From: Bradyrhizobium nanningense
GTDB taxonomy: Bacteria > Pseudomonadota > Alphaproteobacteria > Rhizobiales > Xanthobacteraceae
Assembly: GCF_004114535.1 (NCBI RefSeq)
Contig: NZ_LBJC01000024.1
Coordinates: forward strand, 606,100-670,099
Length of the DNA: 64,000 nucleotides
Direction: 5' to 3'
Positions within the stretch are counted from its first letter, which is position 1. Each line of letters begins with the position of its first letter. This document shows positions 35,317 to 45,039 of the stretch, in pieces. Below the pieces are notes generated by a model. The model had not been told where the DNA came from, ran no database searches, and worked only from the letters and a program-made list of their open reading frames with translations. Position numbers and translations under genes: made by a program.

Positions 35317-36129
35317 ATGGCCTACGAGCACATTCTCTACGACGTCAGCGACAAGATCGCGACCATCACGCTCAACCGCCCCGATCGCATGAATGCGTGG
35401 ACGCCGACCATGGAGCGCGACGTGCGTCAGGCGATGGAAGCGTCAAGCGCCGATGACAATGTCCGCGTCATCGTGCTCACCGGCGCGGGCCGCGCGTTTT
35501 GCGCCGGCGCCGACATGGATGCGTTGAAGGGGCTCGATCCCGATGACGTCAGGCGCGCGTCGAACCTGCCGCCCTTCGACATGAACCGCCGTCCGGACTG
35601 GCAGACGCGCTACGGCTATTATCCGTCGATCAAGAAGCCGGTCATCGCCATGCTCAATGGCGCCACCGCGGGCATCGGCCTCGTCCACGCGCTCTATTGC
35701 GACCTGCGCTTTGCCGCCGACAACACGGTATTCACCACAGCCTTCGCGCGGCGCGGTCTGATCGCCGAGCACGGCATTTCCTGGATGCTGCCGCGCATCG
35801 TCGGTCATGCCAATGCGATGGATCTGTTGCTCTCGGCGAGACGTGTGTCGAGCGACGAGGCTCTCCGGATGGGCTTGGTGAACCGGCTCTGCGCGCCGGA
35901 GAAGCTGCGTGAAGAAACCTATGCCTACGCGCGCGATCTCGCCGATTTCGTCTCGCCGAGCGCGATGGCCGTGATCAAGCGCCAGCTCTACGAGGTGCCG
36001 TTCCAGACTCTGGCCGAGGCGACGATCGAGGCCAACCACGAGATGATGGTGGCGCTGGCCGGCAGCGATTTCCGCGAGGGGGTGGCGAGCTTCATGGAGA
36101 AGCGGCCGCCAAGGTTTACGGGGAGGTAG
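35317..36129 (+). CDS. enoyl-CoA hydratase/isomerase family protein
   Basis: A 270-residue crotonase. It opens with ILYDVSDKIATITLNRPDRMNAW, then has the two oxyanion-forming segments GAGRAFCAGADMDAL and MLNGATAGIGLVHAL. The region after GIGL reads YCDLRFAADNTVFTTAFARRGLIAEHGISWMLP, with one Glu near the usual catalytic position. Likely role: hydration of a 2-enoyl-CoA in beta-oxidation or aromatic breakdown. GGGAG lies shortly before the ATG. It stands alone, so its specific substrate is open. Confidence 0.88.
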   Translation: MAYEHILYDVSDKIATITLNRPDRMNAWTPTMERDVRQAMEASSADDNVRVIVLTGAGRAFCAGADMDALKGLDPDDVRRASNLPPFDMNRRPDWQTRYGYYPSIKKPVIAMLNGATAGIGLVHALYCDLRFAADNTVFTTAFARRGLIAEHGISWMLPRIVGHANAMDLLLSARRVSSDEALRMGLVNRLCAPEKLREETYAYARDLADFVSPSAMAVIKRQLYEVPFQTLAEATIEANHEMMVALAGSDFREGVASFMEKRPPRFTGR

Positions 36130-36137
36130 GGGGAGAA

Positions 36138-36344
36138 TTCGGAGGAAGCCCGCCGTCGCCCTTCGGGCGATGGCGCGGCAGCCTTCGCTCGCTTCGCTAC
36201 GAGAGACTTCCCAAGGTTTGCCTAGCCGTAGCTCGCGAACTGCATGTTTGTGGATGAAGCCCGTCTTCGCCCTGCGGGCTACGCCGAGGCAGCCTTCGCT
36301 ACGCGAGGGCTTGCCCAGCCGAAGCAGGCGCAGCCTGCGAAGGC
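36138..36344. repeat. degenerate tandem intergenic repeat next to tRNA-Ala
   Basis: Two similar units begin GAAGCCCGCCGTCGCCCT and GAAGCCCGTCTTCGCCCT about 118 bases apart. Each continues with CTTCGGGCGA- or CTGCGGGCTA-type words and GCAGCCTTCGCT. They fill the gap between the enoyl-CoA hydratase stop and the tRNA 3' end. Confidence 0.55.
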
Positions 36345-36420
<76 letters not shown>

Positions 36421-36622
36421 TTTGCTGACCGCTCTGGTAAACGCGGCCGACAACCGGGCGCCATTTAAGTCCCCGCCAAGGTCAAGTCAAGGACGGGTGT
36501 TACCCGGTTTTAGCCATTGGGGGCGCCGACTTCCCTTGTTTGGGAGCGGGGGAACCGATATCTAGCGGAAGGCGTCACTTCCCACCGCAGCCAGTCTTCA
36601 AAAGCCAGAGTCTTCAAAAGCC

Positions 36623-36913
36623 ATGCGTGCCGTTCTCGACATCGTCATCATCGTGCTCGACCTCTACGTCTGGCTGCTGATCGCCTCCGCGATCCTGTCC
36701 TGGCTGATCGCCTTCAACGTCGTGAACACCCGCAACCAGTTCGTGTCGGCGGTGGCGGAGTTCCTGTACCGGATCACCGAGCCGGTGCTGGCGCCGATTC
36801 GCAATCTCCTGCCCAGTCTCGGCGGCCTCGACATCTCGCCGATCATCCTGATCCTGCTCATCATGTTCATCGAGCGGGTGATCCTGTACTACGTCTACCC
36901 GAACGTGATCTGA
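36623..36913 (+). CDS. YggT family membrane protein
   Basis: A 96-residue protein with two membrane segments (about 5-30 and 66-90). The family word LSWLIAFNVVNTRN...F.YRITEPVLAPIRNLLPSLGGLDISPIILIL is plain. YggT proteins are inner-membrane proteins tied to osmotic or ionic balance and, in many genomes, lie near the cell-division and pyridoxal genes. The DUF167 gene begins 15 bases after its stop, and folD follows, so the three form a probable operon. Confidence 0.92.
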   Translation: MRAVLDIVIIVLDLYVWLLIASAILSWLIAFNVVNTRNQFVSAVAEFLYRITEPVLAPIRNLLPSLGGLDISPIILILLIMFIERVILYYVYPNVI

Positions 36914-36928
36914 GCGGGCTGGAGCGCC

Positions 36929-37273
36929 TTGGTCGCGAAAGAGGCCTCTAGGGAACCCTGGCGTTATTCGGCCGCAGGACTCAGCATTGCGTTGCGCGTG
37001 ACGCCGCGTGGCGGCCGCGACGACATCGACGGAATCGAGCAACTGGCCGATGGCCGCAGCGTGCTCAAGGTGCGGGTGCGCGCGATCGCCGATGGCGGCG
37101 AGGCCAACAAGGCCGTCTTGGTCCTGTTGGCGAAATCGCTTGGCGTCCCCAAGGCCAGCGTGAGGCTCCTGTCCGGAGCCACCTCGCGGCTGAAGCAGAT
37201 CGCGGTCGACGGCGATCCCGCACGGCTCGGCGAAGCCCTGCGCCAGCTCGTCTCGGCCAAATCGGGAGACTGA
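36929..37273 (+). CDS. DUF167 (YggU) family protein
   Basis: A 114-residue protein. DUF167 words are LRVTPRGGRDDI, LKVRVRAIADGGEANKAVLVLLAKSLGVPKASVRLLSGATSRLK read over about residues 22-90. TTG at 36929 is the likely start, with GGAG four to five bases upstream; no ATG fits. YggU is solved in structure but without known activity. It lies between yggT and folD with short gaps (15 and 10 bases), a common rhizobial order. Confidence 0.85.
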   Translation: MVAKEASREPWRYSAAGLSIALRVTPRGGRDDIDGIEQLADGRSVLKVRVRAIADGGEANKAVLVLLAKSLGVPKASVRLLSGATSRLKQIAVDGDPARLGEALRQLVSAKSGD

Positions 37274-37283
37274 GGGAACTGAC

Positions 37284-38168
37284 ATGACCGCCAAAATCAT
37301 CGATGGAAAAGTCATCGCCGCGGAGCTTCGGGCGCGCGTCACTGAGGAGGTCGCCCGGGTCAAGCGCGAGCACAATCTGGTACCGGGGCTTGCAGTGGTC
37401 CTGGTCGGCAACGACCCGGCCAGCGAGGTCTATGTCCGCTCCAAGCACACCCAGACGCAAGGCGCCGGCATGGCCTCGTTCGAGCACAAGCTGCCCGCCG
37501 ACGTCTCGCAGGCAGATCTCCTGGCGCTGGTCGCAAAGCTCAACCGCGACCCGGCCGTGCATGGCATCCTGGTGCAGCTGCCGCTGCCGAAGGGGCTGAA
37601 CACGGAAGCCGTCATCAACGCCATCGATCCCGCCAAGGACGTCGACGGCCTGCATCCGAACAATGCCGGCCGGCTCGCCGGCGGATTCCAGGCGCTGTCG
37701 CCCTGCACGCCGCTCGGCTGCATCATCCTGACCAAGAGCGTGCACGCTTCGCTGGAAGGCATGAACGCGATCGTCATCGGTCGCTCCAATCTGGTCGGCC
37801 GCCCTTTGGTGCAATTGCTGCTGAACGAGAACGCCACGGTGACGATCGCGCATTCGCGCTCGCGCGACCTGCCCGGCCTCGTGAGGAAGGCCGATCTCGT
37901 CTATGCCGCGGTCGGCAAGCCGGAGATGGTACGCGGCGACTGGCTGAAGCCGGGTGCGACCGTGATCGATGTCGGCATCAACCGTATCCCCAAAGAAGAC
38001 GGCAAGACGCGCCTCGTCGGCGACGTCGCCTATCAGGAAGCGCTTGGGGTGGCCGGCGCCATCACGCCGGTGCCGGGTGGCGTCGGTCAGATGACGGTGG
38101 CCTGCCTGCTGGTGAACACGCTGCGTGCGGCCTGCGCGATCGCGGGGCTGCCGAAGCCGGCGGTGTAG
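37284..38168 (+). CDS. folD: bifunctional methylenetetrahydrofolate dehydrogenase/cyclohydrolase
   Basis: A 294-residue FolD. It interconverts 5,10-methylene-, methenyl- and 10-formyl-tetrahydrofolate with NADP. Motifs: GLAVVLVGNDPASEVYVRSKHTQ with the catalytic Tyr and Lys, VQLPLPKGLNTEAVINAIDPAKDVDG, the NADP motif IGRSNLVGRPL and the closing PGGVGQMTVACLLVNTL. Third gene after yggT and DUF167. A family A repeat separates it from the convergent ppa. Confidence 0.97.
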   Translation: MTAKIIDGKVIAAELRARVTEEVARVKREHNLVPGLAVVLVGNDPASEVYVRSKHTQTQGAGMASFEHKLPADVSQADLLALVAKLNRDPAVHGILVQLPLPKGLNTEAVINAIDPAKDVDGLHPNNAGRLAGGFQALSPCTPLGCIILTKSVHASLEGMNAIVIGRSNLVGRPLVQLLLNENATVTIAHSRSRDLPGLVRKADLVYAAVGKPEMVRGDWLKPGATVIDVGINRIPKEDGKTRLVGDVAYQEALGVAGAITPVPGGVGQMTVACLLVNTLRAACAIAGLPKPAV

Positions 38169-38172
38169 GTGA

Positions 38173-38298
38173 GCTCTCGTGTCCCGGACGCGGCGCGGCA
38201 TGAAATGACGCGACGCTGAGCCGGGACCCAGGGCGCCATTGTACTGGGCCCCGGCTCAGCAGCGCATCGTTTCACGCTGCGCTGCGTCCGGGGCACGG
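38173..38298. repeat. palindromic intergenic repeat, family A, copy 2
   Basis: About 126 bases, from GCTCTCGTGTCCCGGACG to GCTGCGTCCGGGGCACGG. It includes GAGCCGGGACCCA and GGGCCCCGGCTCAGCAGCGCAT. It fills the gap between the convergent folD and ppa genes and could act as a two-way terminator. Confidence 0.85.
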
Positions 38299-38302
38299 AA
38301 GC

Positions 38303-38839
38303 CTAGTCCTTCTTCTTCTTCGCGCGGTCCATGCCTTCCAGGATCAGCTTGTGCGCCTCCTCCGGGCCGCCCCAGCGCAGGATCTTCACCCATTTGCCCT
38401 TCTCGAGATCCTTGTAGTGCTCGAAGAAGTGCTGGATCTGCTGCAGCGTGATGTCGGGCAGGTCGGAGTACGATTTCACCTTGTCGTAGCGCTGCGTGAG
38501 CTTCGACGACGGCACCGCCAGAATCTTCTCGTCGCCGCCGGCTTCGTCCTCCATGAACAGCACGCCGACCGGGCGCACGCTCATGACCGCGCCGGGAATG
38601 ATGGCGCGGGTGTTGACGATCAGGACGTCGCAGGGGTCGCCGTCATCGGACAAGGTGTGCGGAATGAAGCCGTAGTTACCGGGGTAACGCATCGGCGTGT
38701 AGAGGAAGCGGTCGACCACCAGCGTGCCGGCCTCCTTGTCCATCTCGTATTTGATCGGTTCGCCGCCCACGGGGACTTCGATGAGGACGTTGACTTCGTG
38801 TGGTACGTTTTTCCCGATCGAGATCGCATCGATACGCAT
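38303..38839 (-). CDS. ppa: inorganic pyrophosphatase (family I)
   Basis: A 178-residue soluble pyrophosphatase. The family I signature is present: GDPCDVLIVN with the metal-binding acids, DKEAGTLVVDRFLYTPMRYPGNYGFIP near the start and HFFEHYKDLEKGKWVKI near the end. It clears PPi from biosynthetic reactions. The C terminus ends in DRAKKKKD. Single gene with its own upstream region; a short CGCGGGCTTGGCCCGC palindrome lies about 60 bases upstream. Confidence 0.97.
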   Translation of the reverse strand: MRIDAISIGKNVPHEVNVLIEVPVGGEPIKYEMDKEAGTLVVDRFLYTPMRYPGNYGFIPHTLSDDGDPCDVLIVNTRAIIPGAVMSVRPVGVLFMEDEAGGDEKILAVPSSKLTQRYDKVKSYSDLPDITLQQIQHFFEHYKDLEKGKWVKILRWGGPEEAHKLILEGMDRAKKKKD

Positions 38840-39017
38840 TCAAGGCTCCGTTGTTGCCGAGGTAAAATCGCGCCCGGCAGCCGATTTTGGCGCTGTCATA
38901 CGCGGGCTTGGCCCGCTGATCCATCGCGTTTTTGTGAAATAATGAATCCGGAAATCACCGGCTCAAAGGCAACGGTATCGACGGATGGGAAACGCTGCCG
39001 CTTCAGCTTTCAGCAGC

Positions 39018-39527
39018 TTAATTGGTCCAGGCGAAGGCAACCTTGTCGAGCGACTTCGGTCCGAACCGCTCCGACGAGCGCGCCACCATACGGCCCCCGA
39101 GCGCCCGGTAGAACTCGGTCGCCGGGTCGTTGTCCGAGAGCGCCCACACCACCATGCTCTTCAGCCCGCTCTGCATCAGGTCGCGGCGGGCAGAGGCAAA
39201 AAGGCGACGGCCGAAGCCGAGGCCCTGGAATTCCGGGCGCAGATAAAGCTCGTAGATCTCGCCGTCGAAATGCAGGCTGCGGGCGCGGTTGCGACCGTAG
39301 TTGGCGTAGCCCGCGATCTTGTCGCCGAACACCAGCACGCTGACGCGGCTGCCCTTGCGGATCGCGCTGTCCCACCATTGCGGGCCGCGGCGGTTGATGA
39401 GCTTTTCCAACTCGGCGCCGGGAATGATGCCCTGATAGGCCGAGCGCCAGGCTTCGTCATGAGTGGACGCCACTGCAGTTGCATCTGCAGTTTTGGCCGG
39501 CCGGACCTCGATCAGGGTTGTGCTCAT
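39018..39527 (-). CDS. GNAT family N-acetyltransferase
   Basis: A 169-residue GNAT protein. Motif A is ELYLRPEFQGLGFGRRLF, including the acetyl-CoA-binding Q/R-x-x-G-x-G/A loop. It opens with STTLIEVRPAKTADATAVASTHDEAWRSAY and closes with EFYRALGGRMVARSSERFG. Acceptor unknown. I chose ATG 39527 because the N-terminal extension up to 39563 lacks family sequence. A perfect CtrA-type box lies 46 bases upstream. Confidence 0.85.
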   Translation of the reverse strand: MSTTLIEVRPAKTADATAVASTHDEAWRSAYQGIIPGAELEKLINRRGPQWWDSAIRKGSRVSVLVFGDKIAGYANYGRNRARSLHFDGEIYELYLRPEFQGLGFGRRLFASARRDLMQSGLKSMVVWALSDNDPATEFYRALGGRMVARSSERFGPKSLDKVAFAWTN

Positions 39528-39572
39528 GGATGCAATCAAATCAAGTCGCCGCCTCGGCGGCAAGACCTATCG

Positions 39573-39588
39573 TTAATTATCGGTTAAC
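39573..39588. promoter_or_regulatory. CtrA-type box TTAA-N7-TTAAC
   Basis: TTAA at 39573, seven bases, then TTAAC at 39584: an exact match to the full alphaproteobacterial CtrA consensus. It lies 46 bases before the GNAT start (minus strand) and 206 before the hydrolase start (plus strand). Confidence 0.55.
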
Positions 39589-39793
39589 GTGTGGACTTTG
39601 TGCATCAGTATCTTGACCAGATTGTACCGAAAAAAGACAGGACGCCAACTCAAACAGCACCGGCATGCCGTGCGTCAGTGCAAAACTCTCGTCGCGGCAA
39701 TGAATGAACGGCAATGGCAGCGCAGAAAGTCCGCCCATAGTGATTCGTTCCTCTAATGTGACGGTCGCTGTTCATGTTGGTCCTCGGCCAGTC

Positions 39794-40705
39794 ATGCGAT
39801 TCCTCAACACCATCGCGCTCCTGTCTCTGCTGGCCTTGCTGACCGCGCCGCCTCTGTACGCACAGGTCAGGTTTGGCCCATCGGGCGAGGAGGGCGAACC
39901 GCTTCGCCGACAAGAATGGCTGGTGCCGTCGCCGGATACCGATGTTGCCTCGCATGCCGTGCTGTTTCGCCCCGCCGGCGCAGGTCCGTTCCGGCTTGCA
40001 ATCGTCGCGCACGCCTCGACGCAGAACGTATTGCGTCGTGCGCAAATGCCGCAGCCGGAATACCGTCCACTCGCCGCCTTTCTCGTCTCGCGCGGCTATG
40101 CCGTGCTGGTGCCGGAGCGGCTCGGCCATGGTGCGACCGGCGGCCGCTATGTCGAGGACCAGGGCGGATGCGACGAGGCCGACTATGCGCGTTCGGGCCG
40201 TGCAACGGCCGAGCAAATCCAGCTCGCGCTGGACCATTTGCGAAAGCAGGATTTCATTCGCAAGGAGGCCGCCATCGTGATCGGCCATTCCGCCGGCGGC
40301 TGGGGTGCGCTGGCGCTCGCCAATGCCGATCCGAAGACGATCTCGGCGATCACAGTGTTTGCACCGGGGCGCGGCGGCCATGCCAATGACGAGCCGAACC
40401 GGATCTGCGCGCCACACGCGCTGCTTGCCGCTGCTGCAGAGTTCGGCAGGGGCGCGCGTATCCCCGTCACATGGCTCGTCGCGGCCAATGAGAGCTACTT
40501 CTCGCCGGCATTTTCGAAGAGGCTGGCTGCGGCGTTTCGCGGCGGTGGCGGCAAGGCCGACTTTCACGCCTTGCCGGCCGTCGGCAGCGAGGGGCATTGG
40601 CTGATCGAGAGCGAGGCCGGCGTCAAAGCCGCAAGCAGCGAGCTCGCGCGTGTGCCGAACCTGTCCGGGCCAGCGCCTGCCAAGAAGCCACGGGATGATC
40701 GCTAG
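39794..40705 (+). CDS. exported alpha/beta hydrolase
   Basis: A 303-residue protein. A signal peptide MRFLNTIALLSLLALLTAPPLYA leads to a hydrolase domain like dienelactone hydrolases/PAF-AH-type esterases. Motifs: LAIVAHASTQN, PERLGHGATGG and the nucleophile elbow VIGHSAGGWGALAL, with AVGSEGHWLIE supplying a candidate His. A role in the periplasm on an ester or amide is likely but the substrate is unknown. Its TAG overlaps the GTG of the next gene by one base, so the pair is translationally coupled. Confidence 0.8.
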   Translation: MRFLNTIALLSLLALLTAPPLYAQVRFGPSGEEGEPLRRQEWLVPSPDTDVASHAVLFRPAGAGPFRLAIVAHASTQNVLRRAQMPQPEYRPLAAFLVSRGYAVLVPERLGHGATGGRYVEDQGGCDEADYARSGRATAEQIQLALDHLRKQDFIRKEAAIVIGHSAGGWGALALANADPKTISAITVFAPGRGGHANDEPNRICAPHALLAAAAEFGRGARIPVTWLVAANESYFSPAFSKRLAAAFRGGGGKADFHALPAVGSEGHWLIESEAGVKAASSELARVPNLSGPAPAKKPRDDR

Positions 40706-41112
40706 TGAACAAATGGCCCGACGATGACGTGATCCTGTTCGACGGCGTCTGCATTTTTTGCTCGCGCTGGGTCCGCTTCGTCGCCAAGCGCGATAGCGCA
40801 AAGCGGTTTCTGTTCACGCCGATCCAGTCGGATTACGGCGCCCGGCTTGCGCGCGCGTTCGGCATCGACCCCGCTGACCCCGATACTAACGCCGTGGTCC
40901 ATGGCGGCGAGGTGTTCATGAAGTCCGACGCTGCACTGACTGTGCTGTCGCAGCTTCCTGGCTGGGGGTGGGTACGCGCGTTGTTTGTCGTACCGAAGCC
41001 GCTCCGAGATTCCGTCTACAGCATGGTCGCACGCAACCGCTATCGCATCTTCGGGAAGTACGACGCTTGCTTCGTCCCCGATGATGATTTGCGGGCGCGG
41101 GTGATCGAGTAG
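40705..41112 (+). CDS. DCC family thiol-disulfide oxidoreductase (DUF393)
   Basis: A 135-residue protein of the DUF393/DCC type. The active-site-like motif is VILFDGVCIFCSRWVRFV, with Asp-Gly-x-Cys-x-x-Cys, followed by FTPIQSDYGARLARAFGID and the closing RNRYRIFGKYDACFVP. The fold is thioredoxin-like but its redox partners are unknown. No signal peptide. It is coupled to the exported hydrolase gene. A family B repeat follows it. Confidence 0.88.
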   Translation: MNKWPDDDVILFDGVCIFCSRWVRFVAKRDSAKRFLFTPIQSDYGARLARAFGIDPADPDTNAVVHGGEVFMKSDAALTVLSQLPGWGWVRALFVVPKPLRDSVYSMVARNRYRIFGKYDACFVPDDDLRARVIE

Positions 41113-41115
41113 CCA

Positions 41116-41232
41116 CGTCATTGCGAGGAGCCCGCGACAAAATTGCGAAACAATTTTGCGCTGGTGCGACGAAGCAATCCAGACTGCCTCCGCGGATGGT
41201 TTCTGGATTGCTTCGCTGCCCTCGCAATGACG
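41116..41232. repeat. inverted repeat, family B, copy 2
   Basis: Begins CGTCATTGCGAGGAGCC and ends CCTCGCAATGACGG. It contains the extra block GACAAAATTGCGAAACAATTTTGCGC, itself a palindrome, that also occurs inverted in the copy at 59531-59648. Fills the gap between convergent DCC and amine oxidase genes. Confidence 0.85.
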
Positions 41233-41242
41233 GAGTGTGCGG

Positions 41243-42490
41243 CTAGCGCTTCCCCAAAGCCGCCAGCACTTCCCCCGCCGCGCGCTCCCCGCTGTCCCGC
41301 GCTCCATGCGCCGTCGTGAAGAAGGTTGGCGACGTCGCCTCGCCGGCAAAGAACAGCCGCCCGTCAACCGGTGCCGCCAGCACGGCGCGGTCGCCGGCGT
41401 GGCCGGGCAGCGCGTGCGAATAGGAGCCGCGCGCAAACGGATCGTGCGCCCAGCGCGACTCGTAGAGCGGCTTCAGCTTGCGCCTGATATCGTTGCCGAG
41501 GAAGCCCGCGATCTCGCTGATAGCTTGCGCGGCGATGGCGCCTTCGCCGGATTCTTCCAGCGTGCGGGCGAAGCTGCCGCCGAAAAAACCTTCGATGCAG
41601 GGCTGGCCGAACGGGCGGATGTGGTAGGTGCCCATCTCGGTGCGCATGGTGGCGCCGCGCAAATTGCCGTCCTTCGGGAAGGCTTCGGCGCCGTCGAGCG
41701 CCAGAGTCACCTTGTCGTCGACGCCGAGCGGCAGGCCGGCGGCAGCGTCGACCTTGGACGGCAACGGCGGTGAAAAACGGATCGTCCCATCGGCGATCAG
41801 ATTGGTCGGCACGGTGACGATCGCCTTGTCTGAAGTCAGCGTGCCCTGCGATGTCTCGATGCGGATGCGCTTGTCCGAATGATCGATCAGCGCGACGTTG
41901 CAGTTCAGCGCCACCGGGCAGGGCGCGCCATAGGCTGAAACAAGCGCGCCATAGCCGCGGCGGACGCGCCAGTTGAGGTCCGTGTCCTCATAGGCGTCCC
42001 AGTCCAGCGTGGACATGTCCTTCAGCTCGCAGCCGTTGATGTAGGTCGAGATCGCGTCGATCATGGGATTCCAGCGATTGCCCATCTCGAGGCTGAGGCT
42101 CGCGGGTTCATCCCTGCCCTTTTGCGCGGCCTGCCAGAGGCGCTGATAGAACGCGTCCATCGCGCGCATGAATTCGTCGCGCTCGCTTTGCGGAAACGCG
42201 TTGCCATAAACGCGCTCGCGCCAGGGCGGCAGGTCCTTGTTGAGCTCGAAACCGAGCTGCTGCGCGATCGCGACGAAGGAGTTCGTGTCCGCCGAATGCA
42301 GCCAGCCGCAACCGACGTCGAAGGTCACCTCGGGCGAGGCCCGCACCGTCCAGGCGCGGCCGCCGAGCCTGTTCCGCGCCTCCAGCACGATCGCCGCGAG
42401 GCCGCAGCCCCCGAGGGCATGCGCGGCGCCGAGGCCGGCGGCACCGGCGCCGATGATCGCGACGTCGACGGAAGAGGGAAGGGAGGTCAT
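41243..42490 (-). CDS. flavin-containing monoamine oxidase family protein
   Basis: A 415-residue FAD amine oxidase. The N-terminal dinucleotide motif is VAIIGAGAAGLGAAHAL, with EARNRLGGRAWTV just after. The C-terminal flavin motif is GRLFFAGEATSPTFFTTAHGARDSGERAA. It has no clear signal peptide. It probably oxidises an amine or polyamine to aldehyde, ammonia and hydrogen peroxide. The substrate cannot be told from sequence, and no amine transport genes flank it. Confidence 0.9.
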   Translation of the reverse strand: MTSLPSSVDVAIIGAGAAGLGAAHALGGCGLAAIVLEARNRLGGRAWTVRASPEVTFDVGCGWLHSADTNSFVAIAQQLGFELNKDLPPWRERVYGNAFPQSERDEFMRAMDAFYQRLWQAAQKGRDEPASLSLEMGNRWNPMIDAISTYINGCELKDMSTLDWDAYEDTDLNWRVRRGYGALVSAYGAPCPVALNCNVALIDHSDKRIRIETSQGTLTSDKAIVTVPTNLIADGTIRFSPPLPSKVDAAAGLPLGVDDKVTLALDGAEAFPKDGNLRGATMRTEMGTYHIRPFGQPCIEGFFGGSFARTLEESGEGAIAAQAISEIAGFLGNDIRRKLKPLYESRWAHDPFARGSYSHALPGHAGDRAVLAAPVDGRLFFAGEATSPTFFTTAHGARDSGERAAGEVLAALGKR

Positions 42491-42540
42491 GGCCGGGCTC
42501 TAGCACGTTCGTGGAGAGTGCTGAAGCCGGCCAGATATGC

Positions 42541-42681
42541 AGCTCTCGTGTCCCGGACGCGCTGCAGCGCTCTTGCGCTGCTGCGCAGAGCCGGGACCCA
42601 AGGCGGAAGGGCACAAGAGGCGAGATGGGCCCCGGCTCAGCAGCGCATCACTGCGTGCTGCGCTGCGTCCGGGGCACCAGA
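42541..42681. repeat. palindromic intergenic repeat, family A, copy 3
   Basis: From AGCTCTCGTGTCCCGGACGC to CGCTGCGTCCGGGGCACCAG. It has GCAGAGCCGGGACCCA and GGGCCCCGGCTCAGCAGCGC inside. Placed between the typA stop and the amine oxidase start, both on the minus strand. Confidence 0.85.
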
Positions 42682-42691
42682 GAGCGGCAGC

Positions 42692-44518
<1,827 letters not shown>

Positions 44519-44612
44519 GGATGAGCTTCTTTGCGGTCGAACAATGGGTTAAGCGCGATCTCGCCGGTCAGACCGGGACCTCTTCTCGAAACAACGCTGG
44601 AAGACTGGAAAC

Positions 44613-44659
44613 GGGGCGCTTTCCGCCCAAAAAGGAAGCCCGGCCATATCAGACCGGGC
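44613..44659 (-). terminator. terminator of the Lgt-like/radical SAM operon
   Basis: On the minus strand GCCCGG pairs with CCGGGC around a 10-base loop (44638-44659) and is followed by TTCCTTTTT. A second small hairpin GGGCG/CGCCC lies at 44614-44628. Both are about 100-140 bases past the stop of the small membrane protein. Confidence 0.6.
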
Positions 44660-44757
44660 ACCCTACGCGTTGCGGCGCAATATATGCAAAAACCGCCAAA
44701 AAACAATGTGTTCTTTGGGCCTTGGTTGACTGAATTTTGCCCGGGAATCTCCGGGGC

Positions 44758-45039
44758 TTAGCTCCCGTTCCGGGCCGGCGGGGCCTTTCGCCCCACGATG
44801 GCCGCCCAGATCAGGACGACGCCTCCGATGCCGATGAGGAGTCCCAAAAAGACCAGCGAGGCGATGTCGGAGGGGATCCGGCCACCCTCGACCACCGACA
44901 TTCCGCCGAACAGGAGCGCGCAGAGGCCCGGCAGCAGCATGAAGATCCCGGCGATCGCCATCAGCGCGGTCAGGCAGCCGCTGCGCTTTTCCGCCAGGGC
45001 AGGAGGCGGTCCCGGAGGGGGTGGGTCGCTGATGCTCAT
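44758..45039 (-). CDS. small membrane protein of the radical SAM operon
   Basis: A 93-residue protein with a Pro-rich start (MSISDPPPPGPPPALAEKR) and two membrane segments (about 22-47 and 59-83), ending GRKAPPARNGS. No family is recognised. Its ATG overlaps the stop of the radical SAM gene by 4 bases, so it is translationally coupled and the last gene of a three-gene operon. It could hold or shield a membrane substrate for the radical SAM enzyme, but that is only inference. Confidence 0.7.
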   Translation of the reverse strand: MSISDPPPPGPPPALAEKRSGCLTALMAIAGIFMLLPGLCALLFGGMSVVEGGRIPSDIASLVFLGLLIGIGGVVLIWAAIVGRKAPPARNGS

